From: Aradus depressus
Taxonomy: Eukaryota; Arthropoda; Insecta; Hemiptera; Aradidae
Assembly (NCBI GenBank): GCA_963662175.1
Contig: OY759215.1
Span: forward strand, 25,347,079-25,411,078
Length of the DNA stretch: 64,000 bases
Direction: 5' to 3'
Shown here: positions 45,113 through 60,100 of the stretch, piece after piece
Numbering within the stretch: the first letter of the stretch is position 1
Layout: the number at the start of each line of letters is the position of its first letter
Made by a program: the position numbers and the translations under genes
Notes under the pieces: model-generated
What the model was told of the DNA's origin: nothing
The model's input: the letters and a program-made list of their open reading frames with translations, nothing else
Databases searched by the model: none

Positions 45113-48100
45113 CTGAGCAAACATAACACAGGAAACAATTAGATATCGGTACAGAAAACTGTTACCAACAGAACATTATTATTTCGATAATTGTATGTGA
45201 TTTTGACATAATATAGTAATTTCGTATAGTAGCTATATATCTCCCAACTTTATTTCAAATCATAGACTAAAACATTATCTAATTTTTTTTATGATCAATA
45301 TTAAATTGTAAATTAACAACAATTAAACGCACGAATGTGTTAAAGGTAGATAAAGGTCGTTGCCTTCCTTTTATTTGCAAAGAAACAACGAAAGTAGTCA
45401 GTTGGGTCAATTTTATACATGGCATAATCCTGGAGTTAGCCATGTTCCCTGGTTAAGAAATGTTTCTGACCCATTTGATCCGAGCTATGTGGAGGCTGAG
45501 GTCGAACCATGCGGTGTCAGGAGCCTACTTACATAAGATCGGTAGATGGTTTGATGATGTATGAGTTGTGTGAGCAGAGAGATGATTCCCAACACATCAT
45601 CATGTCCTGCATCAAGTATGCAGCTGAGAGATGCCACTGTAAACGCACTATAAGCTCTTTCCTAGGAAAACCCTCTCCCACTCATCTAGATATTTTGATA
45701 AACCCCTCGGTTACATTTGAAGCTGTTGGAACGTACATTAGTTGTGCTGAAATTAGGGTTTGAGAATAATATTGAATAATAATTATTACAGAACGATGGA
45801 TAAAGTCAAAGCCTTGAAAAATAAAAAAATACACAAATACAACTGGACTCATCAGATAGACTAGGTCACAATTTTTTTACCCATTTTTGGAATCTGGAAT
45901 TCGGAAAACATGAAATTCAGTTGAAAACTCCGCTTCGAATTTTTGACCGATTACATAACTTCCCCTATACTTCGTTTAGCTGGGAATATAAAATTGATAA
46001 TGAATAGAGATAAGATTTCAACTTAATATTCCGTACAAATATAAATAATCTTACTTTAACAAATGTTTGTTTTCAAATGAAATGTTCCTGAAACGAGCTA
46101 CAGAATAACTGCATTTCGCAGTCTGAAATGAAGAAAGACTTAGAAGAAAAAAACAAATTGATTAAGTAGAAAGATGCGTGACATGTAACCTTTCAAAAAT
46201 GCATATAAAACATGATTATACTACAGTCACGGTACTTACTCAAAACATGACCGTGTTATACAAAGAAATGATGGACAGGCGTACTATTCAGGGCAAATCT
46301 GTATAATTCCAGTGTCAATTTTTTTTTTCGACAAGCGGTATAAAGGACGTGACATGAAATACATTATGTCAACAGAAGTAAAACAATATAGTTAGTTATT
46401 GTGAATCGACAGTGGAAATCCTAAATTTTGCCTACCTAGGTTTATTCACCTAGGGTAGGGGTCTTTAACGAGTACCTGACATCGCACAGGCTCGGAACCA
46501 TCGCTTAATATCCCATTCGAAGGACGGCATGCGCTTTTACCTCCCAGGTAAAAAACCTAAGGGTCGGCCGCGTTTCGAACCTGCGATCTTGAGCTCAATA
46601 GGCTAGAACTCTATATAGCCCTCTAAATAGTTAATATATTTTCGTTTTTGATTTTTGCGCTTGGAAAAAAAAAAAATATGCGAAGTCCTAGACTACCAAG
46701 CGAATAATGTGGACAGTAAGTGCAACAAATATCCTACGAACAGCTTCTGTTGAATGGTAATACAATCGCATTTCCCCCTTTTGTACCCAAACAACATGGA
46801 GTAGCGAAAAAAAAGGTACCATGGAAATTCGTAACTTCACAAACTGCCGCGAATACGGAGAGAGAGAGTGAGTGATGTGTAAGCGTGGTTGGTATACGAC
46901 AACACTTACTGTTGAACCTGATGACTGCAGTTGGCAGAAGTGAGGTCCACAATGAGTCTGAGCTTCTTGGTGGCGTGGTCCACGTACTGTTTCTTGAAGT
47001 CCTTCTCTTTGGCCTTGTTGGTCCAGGTCAGTCTCTCGTACAGATAGAGGCATCCGTACAGAGCCGAGGTCACAGCTATCACTCGCCATCCCACTGTCTT
47101 CAGCACCTAAAAAAATCAATATATTGTCACAAAAATTCAAATTGATTTATCAATTAATAGAAATCCATACTAGAGTTAGTAACTCACTATTTTCAAATAG
47201 TATACGCTACATGACCGGTCGAATCCTAAAGAAAACTTGTCAAAGTCAAAATGTAAGAAGAGAACACAACTGTAATCATATAACTCATACAAAATTTTAA
47301 TACAAAAGAAACAACAATACTTACATTTTAAAAGTCAATTCACAACCAAATAACAGAAAACTGAATAAAATAAACACTAAAAGCAAATATTTACATAGGG
47401 CGCCGGTAGCTCAGTGGTATGCGTGCTTGCCTTCTGAGCTCAAGGTCGTAGGTTCGTAACCCGACCGAGGCCCTTAGTTTATTTTATCTGGGAGGTAAAA
47501 TAAACTTAAGCATGCCGTCCTTCGGATGGGACGTTAAGCGATGGTCCCAAGCCTGTACGATGTCAGGTACTCGTTAAAGACCCCTGGCATAGTTGAATAA
47601 AAAATTAGGGTAGGCAAAATTTAGGACTCCCACGGTAGAGCCGGGCTCATGTCCACCAGAGTGACGAAAGAGCGCTCTGGTAGTAGGTGATATGACCACG
47701 TAGTTAAAGCCCGGGCATGAGTCATAAAACCTAACCCTAACCTACATTATTTACATCTTACTCAGTAACTGTTCAACTATATACTAACTTAATCTATAAA
47801 ACAGCTGACTGATTGACTGACAATCTCTCATATATATATATAAGATTTCCGAAGTGTAAAACTTTCCATGAATTCTTATTGGTCAGAATTTAACTGAACT
47901 TGGAACTGCCTTGAACGTCTACAAGAAATTAATTGATCTAGAACAATCTTTTTCATGAATAAATAACGTTAAAATAACGTAAACATATTGAAAACTTTTA
48001 AAATTAAAAAAAAAATCTATTATAAGAGAAAAAAAAAAGTAAGATCGAGTATTAAGGTTACTGAAACTTGTCGCGGGCCATTCTAAGGTCGATTGAATAC

Positions 48101-51100
48101 ATGAAACGTCCTACTGATATACAAATAATATATTTGTGTGACTTTAGTATGGTTCGGCAAACTGCGTCACAGAACATAACAAATAATGGACGAGCTACGT
48201 ATATGATATAGTCACCATGCCAGCGAGAAGGAGTCCCCCGACAGTGCCCTGAGAGCCGATAGAGGCCAGTGCGAACTTGGAGGCGAGAGACCAGTCCTCA
48301 GGACGAAGGAGGCTGGAAGTGGGCTGTGGAGGCGGCCCGCAGGGGGACAGAGAACCTCCGTAGTAGGACATGTTGTCTGTAGAGTCACAGGGAGACAGCA
48401 TGCTCGGACCATAGTTCTGAATAAAACAATAACAGTTAATATTATACTAAATATAATCAGTTATTCTTTCATCAATACACGGACAATGTACTTCCCCAGC
48501 ACGAATACATCAATCAAGTTTTAGCTTTCTCTGCAAAATCAATCGACCGTTTAAGAATTAATAGTTGACTTACTTACACACAAACTTGTAATACCTCTAC
48601 AATTACATGTCAATACATTCATTACAACGGTAGTAATTAGTTATTGTGTTGCCCCCTCTCTCCACTAATCCTCCCTTTACCATAGACCAATATGGCTGAA
48701 AATCAATAGGTGACATCTTTATGGGGTTCTAGATACATACATAATATACTATTACCGCATCACTTCTCGCATATATTTTTTGCCTTCTCAAAAAATAGCA
48801 ATTACAGATGTTTCAAAACGAGGTGTTCAAATATAGAAGTCGAATCAATAAATATGTTCTATAAAAGTAAGAAGAAGAAGAATTAGGGAATGAGGGCGCT
48901 CAACTGCTATGGCTTACACTCATGTGTGTGACAGATATATCGGCTCAGGAACCAACTTTTACATGATTGTTGAGGTTACCTCTCGTTGTTAGTTATATTA
49001 TTGACTTGTGTTTGTTATCTGTTTAAGTTAATCAATTTAGGCTTAGCAGTACAATTAATATGTAGTACTTGCGATTAGATTATTATTATAAATATTTCTT
49101 AACTTAGTATTTCTATACCTACGTAGAATAATGTTTTTACTAACTAAAAGTGTACATTGTTGTATATGGTCAGTAACATATATATAAATGTCGTTTTATA
49201 CGTATAATCTTATTATTTTTTTTTATAAATCTACTATAAAAAGAAGATTCTGATTGACAGAACAAATAGTTAACATTAAGAACTAATGAGTTATCGATAC
49301 TGATGGTAGTTGTGCTTTCCGAAATTGCTATTTTTTGAAAAGACAAAAAATATATGCGAGAAGTGATGCGGTAATAATATATTACGTATGTATCTAAAAC
49401 CCCATAAAGATGTCACCTAATGATTTCCAGCCATATTGGCCTATGGTAAAGGGAGGATTAGTGGGGACAACACAATAACTAATAACTACCGTTGTAATGA
49501 ATGTATTGACATGAAATTCAGTAGAGGAAGGATTTCGGAAAGTACTGCCACCATCAGTATCTATAATTCATTAGTTCTTAATGTTAACTATTTGTTCTCT
49601 CAATCAGAATCTTCCTTTTATAGAACATATTTATTGAGTCGACTTCTATATTTAAACACCTCGTTTTGAAACATCTGTAAGAAGGCAGTTTGAGAAGGCA
49701 AAAAATAAATGGGAGAAGTGATGCTGAAATAATATACTATACATGAATTTAGAATCTTCTTACACGTAATAGAACAAAAGTAATATAACATTTCGTGTCG
49801 ATATATTCATTCTGTCGAGAGTTATCGTATTCACAGATACACACACACAGACAGTAAATTTTCGTTTTTGGAATCATGGGGTCGGACAACATGAAAGTCC
49901 GGTGAATACTTAACATCGAATTTCTCACGTATTACATAACTCCCCCTTGGTATCGCTGGTGAAGTAAAACACTTGACAGTTAAGGTCAGGTTTTGTTTAA
50001 ATCGACTCATCTAATCGGATTCACTCAATGTTTGTCAAACATGTCAAACCAATATTACTTTGAACTTGAATGAAATAAAACTTGTTTATTTGTTGTATTG
50101 TCTAATTTCACAAAATTTTTTTACATGAGAGTATTTTCGGTATTTCTACCATTCTCAGCCAAAAGTGTAAGAGATAAGACTGTCAGTCTTTTGGCTGAGG
50201 ATGGTAGAAATACCGAAAGTACTCTCATGTATATATATTCTGTGAAATTAGACAATACCGCAAATAAACAAGTTTTATTTCATTCAAGTTCATTTGAATT
50301 ATTTCACAATATCTCTGCAATAATGTCAGTTTTCATCAATATTACTTTGCCGGAAGACGAGGTTTAAACCTCAAGTAACTGTTAGGCTAATATCATTCAG
50401 TAATGGGCTTTCCTTAGTGCCGCAAAATTCTGACATTTATATTTATTTTCTACAGTGGAAGCCTTGCCAGGATTAATTAGGGTCTTCAACAAATATCTGA
50501 CTCCAGAGGCTTGGGGACGGCCATGTAACGTCCCATTCAAAGAACCATGAACTCAAGGTGTTGTTAAGTCCAAGGTAAAAAAACCTAATGGTCTCAGCAG
50601 GGTTGGAACCTACGATCTTATCATTGTCAATGAGATTAATGCTCGATTATGATATAAGCTTTAACGGGTGGTTTTATAGATGATTCACAAAATATGCTAA
50701 TAACAATACTTATGATGCTGAAGCCTTGAAAAAACTAAGAAAAAAAAACTTACTAGAGCGAGACTTACGAATCTTAAGCAGAAATGCAAAATAACACCTA
50801 AGGTGAGCGCAAAATATAGAACACACATACTCTTATTTATTACATCGTGTAATTAAAGCAATATTGTGAGCAATTACACTATGATGTTTAGAAAAACTAA
50901 AAGAATAGTGAATTTATGCGCTCAAAAAAGTATGAGGATTAGTTATTTCTTACTTCAACAAATCTTTAATAAAGGCGTAGTGTATTTTAAACCAAAGGTA
51001 GATTAAAATATCTCTAGTTTTTTCTATCTATTCTCAGTAATAATAAAGAACTATCACACCCAGATAAATTCAGTATCTTACGTTGTAAGTCGTTCTTCAA

Positions 51101-54100
51101 CTCCAATTTAAAGATCACGGGTTCGAAACCCAACCGAGGCCCTTAGGTTTTTTATTAGGGAGGTAAAAAAAAACCTTGTGCATGCCGTTCTTCGAATGGG
51201 ACGTTAAGCTGTTGAGCCTGTACGATGTCTGGTAAAGGGGGTTAAATAAACCAGGGTAGGCAACATTTAGAATTCCCATAGAACTCAAGACAACAGAGCG
51301 ACGAAAGAGCGCTCTGATAGTAGGCGATATAACCTTGAAGTTAAAGTTCGGCCATGAGTCACAATTACTAACTCCAATTTCTAGTTTCCTCAATAAGGAA
51401 TATTAATTTTTAACATAAAAGAATGAACTCAACTAAAATAAATAAATAACTCGACCTCTCAGAATTTCATCAAAATTTGTGATCTCGTAGAGACCAATAA
51501 AGTGAGAGAATAAAAAAAAAGCCAGAGGCGCTTAGCGATATCTCCAATATTGCGCGAGGTTATAGCTTAGCTTTTAGCGCATCTCCTAACCTTCAATAAA
51601 TAAATATAAATGGCCTTGTGTAGAAGAAAAGTTACAAATTAACGCTGATTTCATAAACTCAAATTTAAATGGACATACGAGTACACCCCGAAAAATTGTT
51701 AATATCGCAAAACAGTTGGTATTTTTTTCGGTGGGTCACTACCAGATTTATCACTACCAATTTCGAAGCAATTCTAAGAGGACGAGATCAATTTTGGAAC
51801 TTCAATTTGTTGAATTGTCGAATAACCAATTGACATTATCATATACTTTATTCGGAATTTAAAGAAAATAAACATTTCCTGCAGTGATTTCAGACAATAC
51901 ATTTAATATTCCGATTTTCTAGGCGGATCGCAGTACTTTCTACACAGAAAGAAGTAAAACATTATAGACAAACCGGCATAGACTGATGGTAGTTGACGAC
52001 AGCCGTCTTGTTGGCTTTGTCGCGACCGGCGAACCTGGTGATGAGGGATATGAGGCCCCAGGAGAAGCGGAACTCCAAATCCTCCTGGAAGTCTGCACAG
52101 AGGTTGTCACAGTTGAGGCGGTACAACACCTCAAAAGGCTCCCGTCGAGGTACCACCGATAGGGTCACACCGCGCTTTGTCTCCGGCAGCAAGCTTCCCA
52201 TACGATCTACACAAAAACATAGACCATGCAATCTATTACAGTAATCCCTCAACATTCGTTAGTCGCATATTCAAGACAGAATGAACACTAAAATAACATT
52301 CGTGACTTAAATATTAGTTTTTTTTTTTTTTTGCTATAGAGAAGTTCCTAAAGGAAGACGAAATTCAGGAGGTAAATGAATAAGATAACAAAGAGACTTC
52401 TTCAACAACAAATTTCAGTCACACCAAGCATTGGTCGATAAGGCCATTGAGTTAGATCCTAATGTACAAAGAAATAAGAAATTTAAGAGAGATAGACGGT
52501 GTAATGCTTCCTTAAGGTAAAATTTCTAGAGAATTCTAATGATGTATTACAGACAAGAAATTAACCATTACATTTATTTTTCAATTTTTATTTTAGCAGA
52601 ATTTAATTGTTTTTATTTCTTTATACCTTATCGTGCGAAAATCGGAGATCGAGTTTTCAACTGAATTACACGTTTTAAGTTTGTAGTACATCAGATATGA
52701 AGAGAATTTTAGATATTAATTACATTTAAAGTATTATTTTTGCTTTTATTAAGTAAATCGTTTATTACAACTTCATTTTAAAATCCATAAGTAGGCAGTG
52801 AAATAAAAGAACTAAGAACTTGTGTTGCCAACTGCAGTTTGGAAATGACCTCGAGTCTATTGATTGGGTGCAGCAGGTCATCCTCGCGGTGGATTCCAGC
52901 TAATTTTGAGGATGAGATTTTAGACAGGTTTTACTAATTAAACCAAAATTCATCCTAACATTTAGAATCAACCTAACTTATGTGAGCCAACAAATATTTT
53001 AAAGAATTCACTAGTTCCCAGTCCAAGCCCTTAGGTTTTTCTATCTGGAAGGTAAACAACTTTTAGCATGTTGTTCTTCGGAGAGGACCTCTACTTTTTA
53101 TTACATCGTTGCTCAATCCCTCCTTAATTGATTTAATAATAATAACAGTGTAAGTTACCAGTCATCTCCCTCTGGGAAGCCTCAATGTTGAGGGCAAGGG
53201 CGGTGCTGAGACGAGCCCTTAAGTTGGAGCCAAGTCCACTCTCCACATGACTGTGTAGCTCCTTCTTGTAGACGTTGAGGACCAGCTGGTCAGGATGGAA
53301 CGGGACGTTGAACTCATCCACTAGGGTCGACAGTCGTCGGATCTCCTCACTCAGCGCCTTGGACACCTACCAACATCACATAACAAACATTATTATTATT
53401 TTTTTAATTTAGAAATAAAATGAAAAAAATGGTGGAAAATACACTAATTGATATAATATTAACATTAATTTTTTGTTACTTTCTATCCTAGAATACAAAA
53501 ACCGACATTCATTATGGGATGACCTGATAAATGGAATAACTATTATCTCCTCACGACTTAATTTTCTTCCTGATTTGATAAGTAACACAGTAGTTTCGAT
53601 AATCCCAGTATTTTTCTCCTCTCTGAGAATTTTAGTAACGAAACAGTAAATGAACATTGGACCTAAGAAAAATGCAAGATACAAAAATGTTGAAACCTTT
53701 TGTAATTTTACATTGAAATTTATTTTTTAAATTGAGTGACGCTGCTTTCAGGACGGTAACATCTCACATCAACTCGCATTATTGAGATAACATTCCCTTT
53801 ATTATTATTTCAATTTAATAAATTCCGTTATATGGACAACACAAGACTATTTGAGTAAATATTTTAAGAACATAGGACTACTTTTAGTAAATTTGTATAA
53901 TTGCAAATCTCGCCTTATACATTTAAATGTTATTCATGAGATATATTTCTTATTTCCGTCGCATAATTTCTACAATTTCTCAGAATCCTTCAATTTGACA
54001 TCTTAATCAACAATGCATAAGACAAATTAGAAATTTTTCAAGTACGCTTTAGTATAAGAAATGGTATTAAACAATAGGAAACACACAAAAGAAAAAAAAG

Positions 54101-57100
54101 CATCTTTTCGATAGAAACGTATTTTTATTTTATTAGTATTTTTCTCTATTAGGGTTTATTGCCGTTTGAAAGGTTAAAGAAAAATGTTAATGAAAGTTTC
54201 CATTTCTTTCCTATTTTGTTTCTGTCATTTACATAACTCATGTTGATACGATGTAAAATGTGAAAATACATATTTTTGATAATATTCTGTATACTAATCG
54301 ATGAAAGGTTACGTCGACATTTTTGTTTATGATGGCTTGTAGCCTTCTACTACTGTTACCTTGACTGAGCCAATTTCAGTTTAACCTAAATTCAGTTGAG
54401 TGAACTTATAACAAAATGATAATTTCAAGGTGAATTTATCGTTTCATTGAATTAACAGTGCGAACTTACGTTATTTTAATTTATTCTAGTTATTGTTTAA
54501 TGATATTTATTTGTTTCGGTGATCATTAATATGTATAGAGTCGGTGATTTTGTGTACTTCGAATCATCCTCATCAAAACCTTACAATGTACGAAAAATTG
54601 AAGAATTAACTAAAACTGGAAACGGTGAAGTAGAAGTAAAAGTAAAATGTTTTTATAGAAGACGGGATTTATCTGAAGCTTTAATAGCTTTAGCTGATAA
54701 ACATCAGAGGGCGTTAGAATCATCTGACGAAGACAATGACCGAGATGCTCTCACAGATAAACAAAAGGAAGAATTAAAACATAGAGAATTATTTTCTTCT
54801 CGTCAACAGGAAATATTACCCGCGACACATATACGAGGTAAATGCTCAGTAACATTACTTATTGAAACTGAATCTGTTTTAAGTTATCTTAATAAAGATG
54901 ACACGTTTTTCTATTGTTTGGTACTTGATCCGTCCCAGAGGACATTGTTGGCTGATCATGGAAAAATTAGAGTAGGTAGTAAGTTTCAAGTGAATGTACC
55001 GTCAAATATGGGTGAAATGGACAAAGCCAAGAGACCTGACGAATTGGAAACATTAATTTGGTCACCGGAAAATTGTTTATCGGATAAAGAAATCGATCAA
55101 TTCTTAATTACTTCTCGGTCTGTGGGAACATTTGCGCGAGCCTTGGAATGTGAAAGTTCTATTAAACCCGCTAGTTTACATATGAACGCCGCTGCAGCAT
55201 CACGCGATATCACTATTTTCTATGCTATGGACTCTCTCCATCTAAATAATTATGAATTATGCAGAGCTCTCAATTCTCTACTACCTACAACTGGTCCAGT
55301 TATATGTAAAGACGAAATGGAAGAGTGGACTGCGTCTGAGGCTAATTTATTTGAAGAAGCTCTTGAGAAATACGGAAAAGACTTCAATGATATTAGAAAA
55401 GATTTTTTACCTTGGAAATCTTTGAAAAACATCATTGAGTATTATTATATGTGGAAAACAACGGATAAATATGCTCTTCAAAAACGTGTCAAGGTTGGCG
55501 AAGCAGAAACAAAGTTAGTACAAGTTAATGTTCCAACAAATCAAAAATCTCACAAAAGTTCATCAATTGAAGCTATAAACACTTGTGAGTCTTGCAGACT
55601 AACTGGTCAGGGCCAGTGGCACTCGTGGGGACCAACTCAACGGCAGTGCAAGCTGTGCCACAACTGCTGGACTTACTGGAAGAGATATGGAGGACTCCCG
55701 ATAGCCTCCAAGAATGGAGAAGTGGACTTAGTGTTCACAAAGTCAGACAGTATTTGTGAGGACGACAAAAGATCCGAGGCGATGAGTGATATCTCAGACT
55801 TCCCACATCGGTGCCACTACGTGGGCTGTGCTGAGTTCTTCGAACACAAGGCCCACTTGGCACGTCACTATGCCAACGTGCACAACGTAGTGGTGAAGGC
55901 GGGCTCCTTCAAGCCACTCACCAAACTTCAGACAGCCTTCTTTCTCACCACTACTCCACTGATACGACTAGCTCGTCGTATTTGTCGGGATGTTATCTCC
56001 ATCCGACATGCAGCTAGAGCTCCCTTCTGCTCCATCAATGTCAAAGCGATTCAGGAGGAGTGCAAGTTAGTACTGTCTGCCATGGAGACTAACAATGACA
56101 CTCCTCTTCTCAGAAACCGAGATAGGGACAGTGTCGTGGACATTGCATCTAAACTTTGGTGGAATCGAAAAACACCCTCCTCAAAACATTGAATACATTT
56201 CACAAATCAAATTTTAATAACTTTTTTATTCAAATTTTTTTATACAAGACTGACGCTTATGAAGAAAGAAGACGAATGGACTACTAAACAAACCCTACTA
56301 ACAACAAAATTTGGAGACCATAGACTACAAGGAGATACGTATACATGTGATGGATTCAAAAAATTGTGATGTGAATGTGCGTGCCAAATAAGTGCATGTT
56401 TTTAAATGAATGGCAAATTTTGTATTATTAAAATGATCATTATATTTGGTAGTTGACAAATAGAGGTTAATGTTGACACAGTATTCATTGTAATGTTTTT
56501 TATGTTATTGTGTTGTTATAATTTAAGTAATTTACTGTACATCTATTTTAATTTTTTTTTGCAAAAGACTCAATTGTTAAAAAAAATGTTGACATATTTT
56601 AAAAGATTTCCAGTTCAACTATGAAATAAATGTGTAGTAGGAAGTAGTTCTTTCATGTATTTATATTTTTGTTCAATATCTATTAAAATATTTCTTAACA
56701 AATATAAAATAAAGTAAAAAAAAATTTATATGATAAAATTCATATATGTTCTATCTATGAAGTAGAGATTCAAGAGTATTTTCGCCGCCTAAATTTTTCA
56801 ATCAATTAGTTTTGTTAACTGTATCTCTGAAATAAAGTTTTAATTCAGATTGCATAAAGAATTTGGGTTATGTTATTAAATGCGAAACTGTCTTTATTTG
56901 GCTTCAATAGATAAAAATGGAAAAGACTGGTGCTGGTGTACTTGAATAATTTAGTAGCGACTTTAACTTTAACGTTTTTCTGGATAAGGACAGTTTTAAA
57001 AATACAAGCCTCAATTATATCCCAATTGCAACAAGTTTTTTTTTGTTGCTTATTCTTGCAATGCTTCTGGTAAGAAACATGATTAAGCAGCAGAAAAACC

Positions 57101-60100
57101 TGTATTATTTCATAGTTGCTTTCAAGATCACTGCCTATTAGAAAGTAGATATTGAATCGAAAAGTAGTGATACTGCATCTACCAAAAGTCTTAAAGAAAA
57201 GTATCATTTCAAGAAGTAGCCCATCTAAAAATCTTTAAAAATCACAAACTTATTGCCAAAAAGGGTTCTCAAAAATAATTGTTTGAATAAAATTCGGTAT
57301 CAGTGAGGGGTTAACCCAAAAAAACAATAACTGCTGATGCAATGAATGTATCGACACGTAATTTTATATGTAAATTCAAAACCCCATATGGAAGACACCT
57401 TTCAACCGAATAGGCTAGTCAGAGAGGAGGGACCAGAGATTTTACTCAAGACGAAATTTAGTATAAGGATTCAGAAGTGCCTAAGTAAGATTTTCAATCA
57501 AATCAGTCGATTGGTTTCAGAAAAAGAGGAAATCTTATTTGCTTAATTCGCGCTGGGGAAGTACATTGCCGGTGATTCACCGACGACCTTTATTTCTTCA
57601 ATTCAAGTCATTCCAGTTTCATTTTTTGTTTTTAATAATTTATTAATTAGCATTGAGAGAGCGTAGAATGAAAGTTATGATCCCTAAAGATCTAAACCAG
57701 GGGTCGGCAACCCCTTTGCATCTGCGGGCCGCATTGTACTTTAGGTTTTTACGTATTAAGACATTCATAAATAACAAGAATATTTCATATATCAATTAGT
57801 TGCATAGGGCTTCTTTCGCAGATAAATTAACATTTTGCTTAAAATAATAATTTTACAGATGTATCGCGGGCCTCACAGGAAGGCGAGTGCCTTACTTCGG
57901 GTTTTTACATAGCTGCTACTTGATATAGGGCAGAAAGAGGACCGGAAAACGCGGACAGTATAGTTTCTGGAAGAAGGGGCTTAAGGGTGACAAATTCAAT
58001 GATAACTGAAAGTATATCAGAGGCTACACTTTCTATATACATTGCTTTATCCTGGGCCAGTCATGAGCAGTAAGAATGTTGACACTTGCATTCTTCCTCA
58101 ATGAGTCCAGTCATTCTTCAGTCTTTCAACTCTCCTGCAAAGGACTCGTGTTCTTCTGACATGAGGTCTGAGGAGCGGAGTCTACCGATTTCAATATACA
58201 GCTTTGTCCGTGGTCCAATGAACTTTCAGACTATCGTTTCTCTATTCCTCTCCTTGTTGCCCGTATATGCGGAGCCAACATCAATCAGCTTGATAACGAG
58301 TGGTATACTACATTTAAATATATTCAAATGAAACAATACTATTAGGCCGATGAAGCGAGCAGGTATTGCCGCGAAGATGTGAACCGTTCCTCAGAGGTGA
58401 CTGTTTAAAGTCGTTGCATATTCTGCTGAAAGGAGTAGAACTCCTCAAGTGACGTGTAAACGAAAATCTTATAGCGAGTGTCTGACTTCTGTCCATTTCC
58501 ACAACCCCAGTTATATCTTGAAAATCGTTGTAAGGATTTTGGGAGAAATCTTTCCAACGAAACGCTTCCATTACTATCAGTAACAATCGTCTGGTTACTT
58601 ATTGTAAATCTAAAAAGACATAAAGGGTTGAAAAGTACAAGTCGATTTGTAGGTTTTCTCCATTTCATCATTTTGTTACTGGGTCTCATCGTACTTCCAC
58701 TTTTTCATAATATAAAATATTTAAAAAACAAAAAAAAACATGAAATATATTAATATTTTATGTGAAATATATCTTAGTTAAATAAAAACACGTTTTGTTG
58801 ATATTATTTTAGACACTTTTGGCGGCCCAACAAGCTAAAAGAAGAAAACTCAACGATGGACTTACCAGCTGTGGAGTAACAGGCGAACCTTCAACCTCTT
58901 CATAGTAAATTAAATAAACTTCCATATTATTTCAGATTCGAATAATTTTGACTCTCCAAATAGATACTAACAAAGTGCCTCAAATTATTTCTAGATTGTT
59001 TCTAAGTCACATGTCAGAGGCGCAGTTGTGGGGACAACTGTTATAATGGATATTGTACCTGAGTATGGCTACTTTTAGACTCGGCTAGTATTCTGAAAAT
59101 TTGCCCAGAAAATGAGATGGTAATTTTTCAGGACTTACGAGGAAACAAGTGTTAAACGAAACAAAAAAAATATATATATATATATATACCTAGAAGTTCA
59201 TTCCAAAAAAAAAAAATTGCTTTTTTTTATTCATCAGAAACTAACATTTTTTTCTTCTATAACAAGAATGTTGCACGGTAAAAGAAACATATTTAGATAG
59301 TAGGATTTATAATTATAAACTTAAAGAATAATATCTCATAATTTTTTTTTTTTTTTAAATATCTCTGTAGGCTTTAATATTTATTCCAAAGTTAATTTTT
59401 AATTCCTTAAAAAAAAAAAAAAAAAAAAAAAAAAACATTTCTTGATACGAACTTGAAAAGCTGTACCTAATACTCCCTTGAAAAACGGGGTTCTTTAGTT
59501 TGTTTGTGAAATCAATATTTTTGAAGCAAAAGTATCACAAAGATTTTCCTCAGCCATTACGAACTTTTTTTAAATTTACGGAATGTACCTAATCTTCTTT
59601 AATTTGGCACCAATAAACTTAGTTGTCAGGAGAGTAGTAGAGTATAATTCATGAACTCGAGTATAGTCATGTCAAAAGTGTATCCCCACAACTTTCAACT
59701 GCGCTCCTGACCTTTTTAATTTTTAAATGTAGAAAAAATCGATGACACATATTTCGATAGGAGGTATTGGAGGGTGAAACACGAAGAGATGGAGTATTTA
59801 TCAACTCCTCACACACATCCATAACAAAATAAAAATAAAATCTCTAGAGGATGTGTGGTTTTATCATAATTGGCTAGTTGATAGCAACAAAATCCTCAAG
59901 CAAGTAAATATAAAATGACACATTTCATTGGAGATAACTGTTTTAAAACTAGCTAACTATATTTTTCTGGAAAGTATAAAGCCACTGGAAGAAAAAAATA
60001 ACAGATCTTACACTTAAAGAAAACCAATAAATACATTTCATTATTAGTTTGTTACGTAGAAACATTTATGACACAATCAAATCCATTATCCATCAAGTCC

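Noticed and set aside
51085..51400. 92-codon minus-strand frame at 51115-51393
   Set aside because: It is the reverse reading of a SINE copy.
53364..53366. GTG at 53366 as a protein start
   Set aside because: It is the first codon of an internal Marf exon directly after a splice acceptor.
54519..54530. GTG at 54519 as the MTA1-like start
   Set aside because: Not an ATG; the in-frame ATG at 54531 aligns with the conserved MYRVGD of MTA proteins.
58086..58760. Overlapping frames of 80-95 codons near 58.1-58.75 kb
   Set aside because: Frames overlap on both strands, no recognised domain; possibly decayed transposon interior behind the hAT-like terminus at 57698, but not supportable.
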